Position numbers and translations under genes: made by a program
The notes under the pieces: generated by a model
The model's input: the letters and a program-made list of their open reading frames with translations, nothing else
Told to the model about the DNA's origin: nothing
Database searches by the model: none
Shown here: positions 37,200 through 49,110 of the stretch, piece by piece
Numbering within the stretch: the stretch's first letter is position 1
How the letters are laid out: every line of letters begins with the position of its first letter
Assembly (NCBI GenBank): GCA_036571765.1
Contig: BROE01000011.1
Location: 7,920,712-7,984,711 of the forward strand
DNA from: Plecoglossus altivelis
Taxonomy: Eukaryota; Chordata; Actinopteri; Osmeriformes; Plecoglossidae
Direction of reading: 5' to 3'
Length of the DNA stretch: 64,000 bases

Positions 37200-37713
37200 G
37201 AGTTCCTTTAAAGACAATTTGCACTAGCAGTTCATGGTCTTGTCTTAATATATTACTGCTACGTATGTCTTGCAGTCTGTCTGGTACAGGCCACTTTGTA
37301 TAACTGTGCGGGACCATAGGTTTGAGTGAAAATGGAATCCAGGAATCTAAACACAGAAGAATATCGTACATACAGTGAAAGGTCAGCAGAAGGACAGCTG
37401 AAGGATCAAAACCCTAGAATTTCTTTCCTTTAGGAACAATTCAGAAAGTCCTGCAATTTAATGGTTAGCATACTTCTACTAGTGAAATCCTATACTGTCC
37501 AATGTAAAAAATAATTTAAAGGATGTCAAGTCACCATGTTAAATAAGCAATAAAAAAATAAATGTTAAAGGCAAACAAAAGCAAATGATATATTAATTGT
37601 ACAAATCTCCAAAACATCATGGTCACAGCTTAGTCAACAAGTCTTAAGGGTGTGTCCAAGTGCCCCTTATGTTACACATAATAGCCCCTCCTACTCCACT
37701 GTCCAGGGCAGGG

Positions 37714-40216
37714 CTATATCAGCAGAGAAGGGGTGGGCTTCTTCCCAGGCCACGCCTCCTTGGCATATTTCTTCTTGCGTGGCTCATTTAGAGGCTCAGC
37801 TGTGTAAGGTCCTGGTGCAGGGACAGGGTTCAGGGTGACCGGAGGCTGTGTCGAGGTAGGGGTCAGGTCCACCTCCGGGGCAGGGTTAGGGAAAGGCAGG
37901 GGGAGGCCCCCCAGAATGGTGGTTCCTCCCTGGGCTCCAGCTGGGTGGTTCCCAGCCTCATGACTGGTGGGTGGAAGATCTCCATATAGACCCCCACTGA
38001 AGGGGAAGCTCTGCATTCTTCGTGCCACAGTGTCATCCAAGCTCAGAGCAGCATGACCCTCCAGCTTCCGTTTCTGCGGATGTGACAGTGACAGAAAACA
38101 AACACCATAAGCCACTTCATCACTTGCCTTTTACAATCCTGAAGTGATTACAAAACTGAAGTGATGAAATCAATGATGACCTTGATGGGGACAACAGCGG
38201 TCTGGATCATGTTCCTGAAGCGCCCTACTGACGGGTCAACATCCTCTGTGAGGTCAGGGAAACAAGAGGAAGAGAATTGGACTACAGCATAAACAAGTGT
38301 GAGGAGGAGAACAGAAGAATGTGGAAATGCATAAAGATCGTGTGCGTGTGCGTGTGCGTGTACAAGCACCTGGGTTGATGACCTCCTCTTCCTCACTGAA
38401 CGACACCCGTGAGCTTCTCCTCTTCCTCTTGGGTCTCTGGATGTCCAGGTTGCCCTCCTCGATGGTGAGAGTAGAGATGCGCTTGTTGTGGGCTGTGTTA
38501 AACTCTGTCAGGTTCTGTATCAGGATCACATGTACAGCATTGCACTGATCAAGTCAGCTCCGTACAGGGGGAGTCATCGATTAATGCCAAACATCAGGTT
38601 TTCTGATACATGAAGAGAATGAGTGGCTCTCCAGTGCACACCTCCAGTTCAGTTTCCTCCTCAGGCAGTCCCAGCAAGCCTTTCAGCTCCTCATCCTCGC
38701 CAGCCTTGGCCTCCCCTGGCGCAGTGCTGGCCTGGGTCTGGGGCTTCTCTCTCAAGGTGTAGACACGCGTGGACGCCCCAAATGACATGGTGGAATCGAT
38801 GGGTACCTGTTGCGGTTTGTGTGGCTCCAGACGGATGCGGCCTAGAAAGGTCCCATGAGCTGAGCAATGACAAAGACTGTCCTCAGTTCAGCTATCAGTT
38901 GAATAGGCCACGCCTGGCATCTAACAGGACTGACAGGGCAAGATCTACACATCCATTTGTATCTGCTTCTAAATAAAGCACAACTTATTCATGCGGTTCA
39001 TAAAACAAATACAATGACACAGATCTCACATATGCTTTCATTCCGTCAGTGAGTTTAACTATTGACTCACTGCTGTTGAGGTCGATGAGGAAGACCCTCT
39101 TGAGGTGTCTGTGGTAGACTAGCGCTGAGTGGACCCGGGAACAAGACTGGTGGTCTATCGTGAAGTCACACATGTCCGGATTCCTCCCGAACAGGTAGTA
39201 TTTCTTCTCATCGATGATAAGCTTCTGAAGAGGGACGTATATGAATAAAATCACCATGTTTATAATGGCCTTTCTATGGGGCAGAAAGACGTCTAACTAC
39301 AGAAGATGAGGGATGGTTTATGCCATCTTTGGAGATGAGGTCACTGAGTTGAAGGGATGCTGAGACTAGCCCTCTTTATAGTGCATGTAGCTTGGAGACG
39401 AGTTACCATGCATGGGTGCTGTATAGGATGTGGATGATATGGGGTCAAACTGTCAAACACCCCAGCCCTTTCATCACTGTCCTCAGCCCAACCCGGGATG
39501 CAGTAAGAAGACGTTTAAAAAGCCACTCTAACCATCTCTGGGTAGATCAACTCTGCCCACCTATAGGGACTGATTCATATACTTGTTTCCAGAGGGTCAT
39601 CATGCCCTTACCTCCACCAGTTTGTCTCCCTTCACCACATCCAGATGAAGTCCTGGAGGAGGTTTCCCTGCCCTGATTAAACACACGATTAAACCAGCAA
39701 GGCTGTCATGTCAGTGCCATTTTGCTGAGTTTATCAAGGTAAATGTGTTGTTTCAGTCATGTCTAGGGAGCAGATAGACCCATCTGCTAAGAACGCACAG
39801 GACTTGAAGCTGGGAGTCACGTATGGGTCTAAGAGCAGGGCTAATGCATTATTACTAAATATTACCAGGTTGGCATGCAGCTAGCTTACGACGAGGGGAA
39901 TAGAGATCTTTATTCCGCTTGGAGAAATTGGGACGTAATGCTAACTTTTGGGTGGCCAGCTCTGAATCATGCTGTATTCACTTCCAGAATACACCCTAGC
40001 TAGCAAGCTTTGACTGATCAGGTTTCGTTAGCATATGGCTAGGAGGTATACATCGAAAAGGCTTTGGCAATTTTTCCTTTTTGCCACCAGCGTGTAGCTA
40101 CCGTTTCACACCATAATGCATGCTTTCGTTATGTTAATGTCAAATATACCCATGAGACGCCACAGAGCTTACCATGACGGGCAGTCAAAAGAAGGTGTGT
40201 TTGTGCTTGCTGCCAT
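37714..40216 (-). CDS. ppp1r8: ppp1r8: NIPP1, nuclear inhibitor of protein phosphatase 1
   Basis: Seven coding exons, all with GT-AG junctions and matching phases: 40173-40216, 39612-39672, 39071-39224, 38642-38859, 38370-38514, 38181-38245 and 37714-38073. The product is 348 residues, near the 351 of human NIPP1. The N-terminus (SFDCPSW-AGKPPPGLHLDVVKGDKL) leads into an FHA domain (YYLFGRNPDMCDFTIDHQ, SRVH), which binds phospho-Thr splicing factors. The basic region carries the PP1-docking motif RVSF at about 195-198, flanked by KRKRR and an acidic stretch. The C-terminus ends KKKYAKEAWPGKKPTPSLLI, as in mammals. NIPP1 scaffolds PP1 in nuclear speckles, affecting splicing and chromatin. The ATG lies in a Lys-poor, Ala-rich start (MAAS) like the human MAAA. 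It lies 310 bp downstream of rpa2 on the same strand and converges on the candidate gene at 33351. Confidence 0.97.
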
Positions 40217-40276
40217 TTTTCAGTAACTGCTGCTGAATGCTGGGAGATTGAGGAATCCAAGGAGATTCTACGCAAC

Positions 40277-40290
40277 CTGGGAGTCGTAGT
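40277..40290 (-). promoter_or_regulatory. ppp1r8: ZNF143/STAF-like motif in the ppp1r8 promoter
   Basis: On the minus strand, ACTACGACTCCCAG lies 61-74 bp upstream of the ppp1r8 ATG. It resembles the ACTACAA-TCCCAG-type SBS element of TATA-less housekeeping promoters. A second partial match, TCCCAGCATTCAG, lies between it and the ATG. No TATA box is visible. Confidence 0.45.
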
Positions 40291-40525
40291 TTTTTTTTCA
40301 CTGGCTAAAGCGTTAATTAACCTCGTAATCACTGTCTTTTGTATAACTGACCATGGACATAAAAAAATAAAGAATAGGAGACACTTGGTGATTCAGCTTG
40401 CTTCAATGCACAACAATTATAAATCAGGAGTCAAATCATCATAAGTTACTTATGATTTAAAACTTAAATACAATAATACAAAATAAAATAAGTATTCTGA
40501 TATGTCATGCATGCCATTTCACACT

Positions 40526-42413
40526 TCAGCCATTGTTTTCGATGGCCTTGAAGTGCTCCTCATCAATGGTGGAGCAGATGTGACCTTCCTTCAGCAGAAA
40601 CTTCACAGACTTCCTGTATTGAGGATAAAGCTTTGAGTCCGAGTCCCTCGCACAGAGAGAAATGAGATGGACTTGGAGTAAATACCTGATAACGCTAATG
40701 CTGAGGTACTCAAGCTGGATTGAAAGGGCCTGTAAACTGATGCCTTCACGGGCCAAGCAGCTCTTAACCACATTCAAAACCTTTTCAGGACGCAAGTTCA
40801 TAGTACTTAGTTACACACAGCTACATTAACGTCAATCAATTACTACAAAAAGTGATCTGCAAAATGAGTTAGCTGTGGTCAGTTTAACATTTCCAATCAA
40901 ACCGACCTTGTTCTGACTGGTGGTTAAGTCACATGTGTCTGCAGAAGTGTGTCCTCCATCCAAGCTGCGCTGGTTCACCACAGACACAGCATAGCCAGCA
41001 CTGGAATTCAGCATATCACCTACCTGGTTCTAGAAATTAAACCAAAAGTGTAACTTGGGGGGGGGAGAACAATGTCACAGCCATAAGGGAATACAGACAT
41101 GAAGCCTCACCATGTTGTGAAGGAAGCCTCCGAGTTGCATGTGGGCGTGAACCACCTCCATCATGTGGGAAGTGATCTGATTCATGTCTTGAAGACGACG
41201 CACATCAAAGGCTACTAAAGACCTGCGACCCTAATTCACACATTGAAAGACCTCTTTCAGGAGCGCAAGTAGAGGGTAGATATTTCCTCGCACCAACTAA
41301 GAACATGTACCTTAAAGGTACGTAGGGTTCCGGAGACTTTCACATACGTTCCTGGAAGAACCATTGCCTCCTCCACACATGGGTCCTGAAGAGATCAACA
41401 AATGGTGACAAAGCAAACCAACTCAAGGTAAGAGTTATTTACTTGTGAGATACATAAGATGGAAACTATTTCAAAATCTCTATGCCTTTTAAATGGTGAA
41501 TCCTGAGAGAGAGCAGGAAAACATGTTAAGACTCTCCTTGGTCACCGACTAACCTCAGTGTCTGCCCACAACGTGATATCTATAGGTGGCCCAGACATGT
41601 CATCCACCGAGTACAAGATGCTGGTGCTAGAAGGGTGAGTTCTCCTTATGATACCCACCAGAGATACCTGTTCACAAGTTAACACTCTATGTGAAGCATT
41701 GTTTAAATAGCTATACTATCAAGGCATAGCTGGCTGTAAGACAACAGAGGCAAAGAAAAACATCCAGCGACATCTCATTAATTAGAAGAATAAAGAGGAA
41801 CAGAGACACCTTGATGTTCGATAGAACTCTCTCCTCTGCCTGTTCACAAACTTGAGCTCAATTCCAATTCACTTAGCGTCGATGCTACACAACACCGTAC
41901 CTGGTTCATTTCAGTGTCTCCAATTGTAAAGATGCCGTTGGATTCCGAGGTTGATAAGAGCTGAGCAGCCGTGCAGGGCACAATCTGAAGGCAAGCGCGG
42001 CTCTGTTGAAAGGTCCGTGACAAGCAGGTCACGTGTCACATGTGCACAAACCAAAAAAGGCTTTAGAAAAGGCTTCTTAAAATCCAAAAGGCAGTGTTAG
42101 TATCATAGCTGCTGGGAGAAGTCACATGATGGAAGTGACACACCTTAGTGTTCGTTCTGGTCTGAGAGCAGGTGGAACCCACTTGAGAGGCCTTGTTCTC
42201 ATGTCCCTTTCTGGAGTAGCTGTATCCTTTGGGAAGACAAGTTCGCTGTAGGATGAGTGACACTACATGCTATAACTTGATTGGCCCTGTCCAGCATGGA
42301 ACTACTACTGCTGCAGAATTCTACATCAGTCCACTTTTGCACATACCAGCTTCCCCCGGTATCATATAATACTACAAATAATAATTAATTTAAAACTCAC
42401 TGTTCTTCAACAT
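40526..42413 (-). CDS. rpa2: rpa2: replication protein A 32 kDa subunit (divergent)
   Basis: Coding exons: 42401-42413, 42347-42371, 42144-42219 (these three tentative), then 41901-42002, 41554-41667, 41311-41385, 41111-41230, 40907-41029, 40686-40780 and 40526-40613. Total 276 residues; human RPA2 has 270. Residues about 45-175 form the ssDNA-binding OB fold (QIVPCTAAQLL, VGIIRRT, LPGTYVKVSGTLRTF, MNQITSHMMEVVHAHM). Residues 217-276 form the winged-helix protein-interaction domain ending in EGHICSTIDEEHFKAIE. RPA2 is the middle subunit of the heterotrimer that coats ssDNA in replication, repair and checkpoint signalling. Exon 1 (MLKN plus one base) matches the human MWN exon in phase. The usual Gly/Ser-rich SPGG phosphorylation tail is not recognisable, and the core is more divergent than usual for a fish rpa2. 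Adjacency to ppp1r8 supports rpa2 identity. Confidence 0.88.
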
Positions 42414-42522
42414 TTTAGCTGCTTTGAAAGTGGATCAACAATCCAATCCAAGTTGGAGGTCAACCATAAATGAAGGATATTCACTGTTTAATTGGTATCT
42501 TCAGTGGCATGCACCAGGTGAG

Positions 42523-42528
42523 TTTATT
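42523..42528 (-). terminator. pdik1l: Candidate distal pdik1l polyadenylation signal
   Basis: Minus-strand AATAAA about 3.15 kb after the pdik1l stop and only 110 bp before the rpa2 start codon. An alternative proximal AATAAA lies at 43143-43148. The 42500-45680 interval has no convincing coding exon and is AT-rich, as expected for a long 3' UTR. Confidence 0.3.
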
Positions 42529-44289
42529 CTCTCTAATTAGCCTTTCTATTTATGAGCTGCAGTTTGCCTCTGATGTTCAGTTCCTTTTTTAACAAAAGAG
42601 AGTCAGAACTCTAACACACGTTTTATCCTAACCCCAAAAACCCATCAATCATACAATGAAAGACATTTATAGCGTATTTGTTTCCATAAATTTCATTTAA
42701 TCTCTTCAAAATATCTTACAATGACATACAAGGAAAACTTCCTGGTAAAAAGTTTGAGCCCTAGTAGTGCACCTGGTTGCAAATCCCTTCATTGTTGTGT
42801 ATATTTCAAAGGTTTTTGTTTCAAATAGTTACATCCCGTTCGCAATGGGGAACTTGCGATTTAAGGTTTAAGAATCAATTAATTTCCTAGGGTTTCAAAA
42901 TGGAGACGGCTGAGTTGATCCCAGCTGTGTACACAATCCCATTACTGAAAATCACAACAGGCCCAAAACACCCCATACATGTTCATCACCAGCACACAAG
43001 TGCAGTCTTCAACTGTAAATATCACACTTTTGACACTAAATGGAAGCTGAATTAACTGTTGTAAAAATCAACCCTATCACAGCAATATACAACTCAAAAC
43101 ATAAGCTTTATCCAACAAACATCCCAATGTCCACGAACCTTGTTTATTCCTGGTGACTCATATACAGTATTTACAATTGTGCAAAACAAATTTGATAAAC
43201 GCAAAATCAGATGAGAACATTTGATATCTAGGTCTGCGCATATTTTGGCTAATGGCAAAAAATGAAAAGGAGGCAAGATGTCAGCTTAAGGTTCCTGTAT
43301 CCTTGCCAACAGAGGGGGGAGGGGTCCAGCCTTAGACAAACGTCTCCTCAGACTGTCCTCACCGCTGCAGATATGGGTGACCTACTTTGGAGGCAAACTC
43401 TGCTGTTCATACTGAGGCGTGTGACTGACAGCATATATTTATATCACAGCAACATTGTCTAAAACACTAGCTAAATTAAAGGTATGTTCACGCGTTTAAT
43501 ACTGATGCTAAGAGGTATTGATAGTTCTATCAAAACCTCTGCTCAGACCCTGGAAACAGGATGTCATTTTAGCCTAACTGATACGAATGAATGCAAAATT
43601 GGTGAGCACCAAGACTGCAAAGCAACTACTGTTGGAAATAAATTACATTAAAAAGTTAATTATCAAAGAAATACAGTGAAAATGTATATAAGGCTAAATG
43701 ACTTTCATGACATGAAAGACACTTAACATTTTGGTGATTGGCTTTTTAATCACCTGGTGTTGCACATAAGGGCAGGAGATGGGTCACATTCTAACTTTTG
43801 TCAGGTGTTCTGGAACGTGGAACCAGCCTAGGATTTGCTGCAGGTTTTCACAAGGCCTGTAGAAGTGCACAAATTATGACCTGAATGGCAATGGAGGGTC
43901 CCAAGAGTGATCCTCTGCCAACTACTGCAACAACTTAATAGGCTTAGTATGAGTCTGTCGAAGGCGTGGAGAAAGGGATTACCGGTAGGATCCTGAGCTG
44001 CAGGAAAACTGACAGTGAGAAGAGATCAAGGAAAACACTATGCTATTATTTGCCAAAAACCAAGGATCCCCAGGTTCATGGAGGACTGTGTGCTGGTGTC
44101 TCCTCCCCTCTCCTTGTCTCTGAAGGTGAGACGCATTGCATGCAGGAAGTAAGACTGTTGACGGCATCTTCCCTGCGTAAACGCTATTTGGGGTTATCAC
44201 ACTGGATACACCTTCCCTACGTGTCTCGCAACAATGGAACATTTAAATAAAAAGTGCTTTTTTCTTTCAAGTGTTACCACTGAAGTTTT

Positions 44290-44408
44290 ATCTTCACCCT
44301 TTCCCTCACACAGGGCTCTCAAACTGACCCTTTCCCTCACACAGGGCTCTCAAACTGACCCTTTCCCTCACACAGGGCTACTTCAAACTGACCCTTTCCC
44401 TCACACTG
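44290..44408. repeat. 31-bp minisatellite in the pdik1l 3' region
   Basis: Three and a half copies of CTCACACAGGGCTCTCAAAC plus TGACCCTTTCC, nearly identical, so the expansion is recent. Confidence 0.9.
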
Positions 44409-45680
44409 ACTGTCAGTTCTGAAAATTCAAGTCATTGCCGAGATGATCTAAGGCAGCGTACCCTTCAACTAAACAGCTGTGTTCAGGCCAAGACAGGCCT
44501 GCCTTTATGTGTTACCAATAAGCAGCTGGTTGCCTGGCATCTTTAAGTTATGGGAACTTAATTACATTCCAAATTACGGTGGAAAAAATCCTTTTGACTG
44601 GGCCAATAATGTAACTTGTAGGCGAACCTGTTAGGGTTGGACTGCTTAGTGCTTAACTCCTCTGCTGCCTCTAATCCCTCGATACTAGAACTAAGCACAA
44701 GAAGACAATATCAGCACCAAACACCTGCCGCTCAGTCACTGCTTGCTAACCCCACCCCTCCATCCCGACACGCAAAACAGTTCAAGATAAAGCTGATCTG
44801 CAGGTTCCTGGAAAGGGCTTTTCAGTTATTTTTAACAGAAGAAACAAGGGGTACTGTACAAAACTGTTTTGTATGGATGTTTGTCCAGAGATGTCAGCTA
44901 AGTCATGTCACCGGTGTCATTTTTTTCCTGAGCATTGAAAACCACAAAGGGGTCCTTCATGGTAGAATCAGCTTTCTTTAACACAAACAGGACAATTCCA
45001 ACAATCAATGCCATTTCAATCAGACACTGTGTTCTGCACTCAGCTATTCAATTTGTCTTGTACTTCTCTATATAAGAAACCAAAAAGGAAGGTTGACCAG
45101 TGTCTGTGTCATGATAGGAGACACAGCCTTGAAACAGGATACTGGACAACTAAACACCTGGTAATCCTCCACAGTTTACGATCACAGAGGTGGCTTGTGT
45201 ATTATTGGCCTTGGCAGCCTAAACACATTACAGAAAGTCGCCTTCTTGAGTCAGATATTGCATCTTGAGTTTAGCACCGAGTTTGAAGCGGAATATGCAG
45301 ACTAACAACCACAGGGTGAGAGAGAAAGTAGGGCCAGATGACTACAAAAAAGTGCATCGCCATCATTGTTTGTTGTTGTTTTTTAGCTAAATGAAACCTG
45401 AGGTTTTGGAGACCAAAAGCTGGAGGGGGGCTGAGATGGGAGTGTGAGAAAGTCCTACCTGCAGAGACAGCTAGCCTATGCGCTTATGAACAGCCTTGCT
45501 ATTACCGGTACTGGATGCAAACCAACACCATCCACCTCCCAGGGTAAAAGTCACATTGCAAAGAACGACCACATTATACATTTGTTCCCTTACGAAAAGT
45601 TCCCACTGAGTGGCCACTTGAGCCCATGGTGGCTTTAGAGTATGTGCTTGACCGTTGGTGCCTTGCCTCTGGTTGGAGCA

Positions 45681-48600
45681 TCACGTGTCCCAGTCCAGCT
45701 CCCTGCAGGCGATCCGGACCAGTCTGAGCTCCAGCTCGAAGGCGTCAGGCCGCTCTTGGGGGTTGGCTGAAAGCATCTCTCTGATGAGCTGCTTCATGCC
45801 AGCGTTCATGCTCTTCTTCCTGGCTGGGATGAGCAGCTCCATCTTGGGGTTCTCCAGCAGCGCCTCCCCCAGGGGGACGATCTCCTCCCCCTGCTGCACG
45901 TAGCTGCCCAGCAGCTCCTTCTGGGTCTCTACATCCACAAAAGTGATGCGCTCCACCATGGCCCAGATGATCACGCCCAGGGCGAAGATGTCTGCTTTGG
46001 CCGTGTAGTGGCCCTCCCACACTTCAGGCGCCATGTAGAAGTCCGTGCCGCAGGCCGTCGACAGGAAGCATTTGTTGACGCTGGCGGGCTCCTCTGGGTT
46101 TAGGCCCGAGGTGGAGCACACCTTGCTCAAGCCAAAGTCTGCTACCTTGAGGGTGGGTTCAGGGGAGCCAGCCGCCGTGCAGCCCTGGGAGATGAGGATG
46201 TTGTCGGGCTTGAGGTCGCGGTGGATGATCTGGTTGCGGTGCAGGAAGGCAAGGGCACTTCCCAGCTGGAGCATGAAGCTGGTGTTGGTCTTCCTGCTGG
46301 GCTTGCGGGACAGCAGGTAGGCGTTCATGTCTCCGCCGTCACAGAAGTCCATGACGAACCACAGGTAGTAGGCACAGCAGGGGTCAAAGGTGATCTCGCC
46401 TTTCAGAGATGTCTCCACCAACTAAGGAAATCACAAACACAAAAAGAAATGTGAAACCATTTATCTTGGAACGAGAGCTGAGGATTTGCAGGCTCTAAGA
46501 AATGTGAGAAATGTGATAAAAGGGCTGTCAACATTGAACCAAACCACGCTCATAGAGGAAATTGAAAAGTCAATTCTGTCAACAGCAAGCTAACAACACA
46601 CTTCTTTCTGACATGCTCTCTGATGCTTGCTATTGAAATTCAGATCCCTAACTGGAAGACAGAAAAACACTGTTAGGTCTAGAGAGAGTACCTGACAGAT
46701 CTATATGAAAATGTAATTTGATTAACTCACACACTCAAGAAGGTATGATTATTGATAAACATAAATGGGAAAAGGCTGTCGTTACTAGCTTACTCCCTGG
46801 AAGGGGAGGAGGAAACCAGGGAGACGTGTCAGTCTGGTTTGAGTTTTGTGTGTCCCCCCCTCCCCCCCAACCCTATTTCCTTAATTTTTCTTTAACAAAA
46901 GTTCTCTGATCTTTAAAGCTTTCAGATAAAAGAAGGAATACGTTTCATCTCCCCACAACTTCCTCTGACAGCTGACCAGACAATGGGAAAAAGTCTACCA
47001 TTGTGTCTCTCTATATCTTAAAAGCTAAACAGCCCCCAGACAGCAGATTACATGGAAGACAGATATGATGTTTACATGTTAATCAAAGAAGAACAACAGG
47101 CTCGCACACTGGTTTAAATAATCACAATCATTTTTCACTTAACACTGCCAGCTTTCCGGAGCTGAATTATTACAGTTCTCAGAGAAATAAAAATCTAATT
47201 GCACTTGAGTGCTCTACAGCTGTGAAGAACCAACAATTTTCTGGTTAATTCTGGTCCTAAAAAGCATCCATCCTATCGGATAAGGGTAGGTTTGAATAAC
47301 AAACGTCACAACATTTCTTGGTAGAAAATGTCCCTACCATTTCAGAGCCATATTACATACAAATGGGTAACAAATTGTTTGACTGGCAACTGAATAACCC
47401 CCACCACCAAAACCTCCTACAACAGAAAAATCCCACAATAGCCACAGTCAGATAATGCTCTCCTATTATCATTTGTTTTCTCTGAGTGCACACTGGAACA
47501 TTACCGAAAAGCAGAAGAAGAAAACGAAATTGTGGCGGGATAAAGGCTTTCTGGGAAAGCATCCAAACCCGGCGCTGTGGAGAGCTTAACGAGCTGTCGG
47601 ACAATGAACCACGTGTTGTTGGCAGGCTATAATCGAGCCTGGCCAGACCCTTTAACCGCTCAGTCAGCCAGCAGGGAGGCACAGGGACCTGACAAGCTGG
47701 AGACAGGTTGACGGTGGGTGTGGAGGAGGCAGAGGGGGAAGTGTGTGGGGGGGGAAATGTCTGCTGCCTATAACCAACCACACAGTATAGAGACACGTGC
47801 ATGCAGGGTCAGGCAGCTAGGCATGGAACAAAGAAGGGTATTACAGAGAAAGATAAACAGGAAACAGAGGATGAGAGACAAAGCACAGACAGCAAACATT
47901 ACAGAGAGAGAGAGAGAGCGAGAGAGAAAGAGAGTGAGACAGAGAGAAAGAGAGAGAGAGAGCGAGCGAAAGAGAAAAAGAGAGCGAGAGAGGTAAAGGG
48001 CTCCTTCTGCACAGCTCAATGCTGCTTCCTGCACAACAGCTCATTACCAGCCACGCTCGCACGACAATACACAGAAGCCAATCTTCAGGAGCCAGACCAA
48101 ATGAGCATCGAAATACTTAGATAAAGGGTCACACTGTGGGGCATCTACTGGGCTGCCAGACAATTATGCTGAATCCATAAACCTTCCAAAATAACGGTAG
48201 CGCCAGGCTTAACACATCAGCTACTGCATCAGCATCCATGGAGACTAATGTGCAAAATCATCATCTGCCACAGTAAACACAAGCAAAGCGACCATGTGAA
48301 GACCTGCTAGGGCACAAAGAGGACAACTAAACCCACCAGGGCTTTTCTAGACTTCTGTCACCGGGTAGAACTTCAATGCAACAACAAATGGAGCAGTTCA
48401 CTGTGAAAACCACATCCTGTCACGATTCCTTTACCACTCCATACTTCCTCTTGAGCTGCCAAGGCCTGAGCATCTGCAAGCCAGAATCCTCAGATACACA
48501 CTGTTGCCAGAAAAGATCCGGCTTTGCGGTCTACGCCGGCTCAAGTATGTGGGCGTGTTATTTTGGGTTGCGATAACAATTCTTACCAGGATAAGAACAC

Positions 48601-49110
48601 AGGGGTATTACAAGAACAATGAAATCAATCATCAGTTTAAAGTGATTCGTCTCTAAGAAAACTAAGAATTACCATGCATACCTGTGACAATCCTTTTTTC
48701 AACAGAGACCGTTCTTCTGCTCATCTTAATACAGAGGTGGGGAAAATAAATATGATGGCCACAACATAAAGCCTTCTCCCCTCCACCACCCCAAACCCCC
48801 CCCCCCCTCCCCCACCTGTTCCTACCTCCAGGTAGAGCGGAGAGCTGGAGCCGTGGCTCATCCTTTGGGCTAGCTCGTCCCTCTGCAGCACACACTCCTC
48901 CAGGTGGATGACATTGGGGTGCTGGCTCTGAATGCTGCTCAGGGCCCAGAACTCGCGGAGGGCCAGCTCCACGTTCTCCGGGGAGTGGCAGCGGATCTTC
49001 TTGACGGCCATGCGGGCGCCGGTGCGTTTCACCGCTGCCTCGTACACCACACCGTAGCTGCCGCGGCCCACCTCCTGGATCAGCTCATACTTTGGCTGAC
49101 TGCTCACCAT
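45681..49110 (-). CDS. pdik1l: pdik1l: PDLIM1-interacting kinase 1-like Ser/Thr kinase
   Basis: Two coding exons, 48826-49110 (95 codons) and 45681-46421 (246 codons plus stop), give 341 residues, the same length as human PDIK1L and nearly collinear with it. The donor is GTAGGA after LYLE; the acceptor is CCTTAG before LVETSLKG. Kinase motifs are the Gly loop GRGSYG (15-20), the ATP-anchoring Lys37 in AVKK, catalytic IHRDLKPDN (Asp164), ADFGLSK (Asp190), and FYMAPEVWEGHY as the APE motif. All catalytic residues are intact, so it should be an active kinase of the CLIK1/STK35 family, reported as nuclear and actin-linked. The ATG at 49110 is in AGGATGG context, 11 bases after the acceptor that begins this exon at 49121; a non-coding first exon is expected upstream (donor at 50451-50450). 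Confidence 0.97.
46422..48825 (-). other. pdik1l: pdik1l coding intron (2,404 bp)
   Basis: Bounded by GT at 48825-48824 and AG at 46423-46422 on the minus strand. It holds a GA microsatellite and otherwise unremarkable AT-rich sequence with no exon-like segment. Confidence 0.9.
47905..47993. repeat. (GA)n microsatellite in the pdik1l coding intron
   Basis: GAGAGAGAAAGAG-type purine repeat; produces Arg/Glu-rich artefactual frames. Confidence 0.9.

Noticed and set aside
39673..40172. SCARNA1 orthologue in ppp1r8 intron 1
   Set aside because: No paired antisense elements to the U2 target region were found in this or the other ppp1r8 introns by eye; only a generic hairpin remains, reported at low interest.
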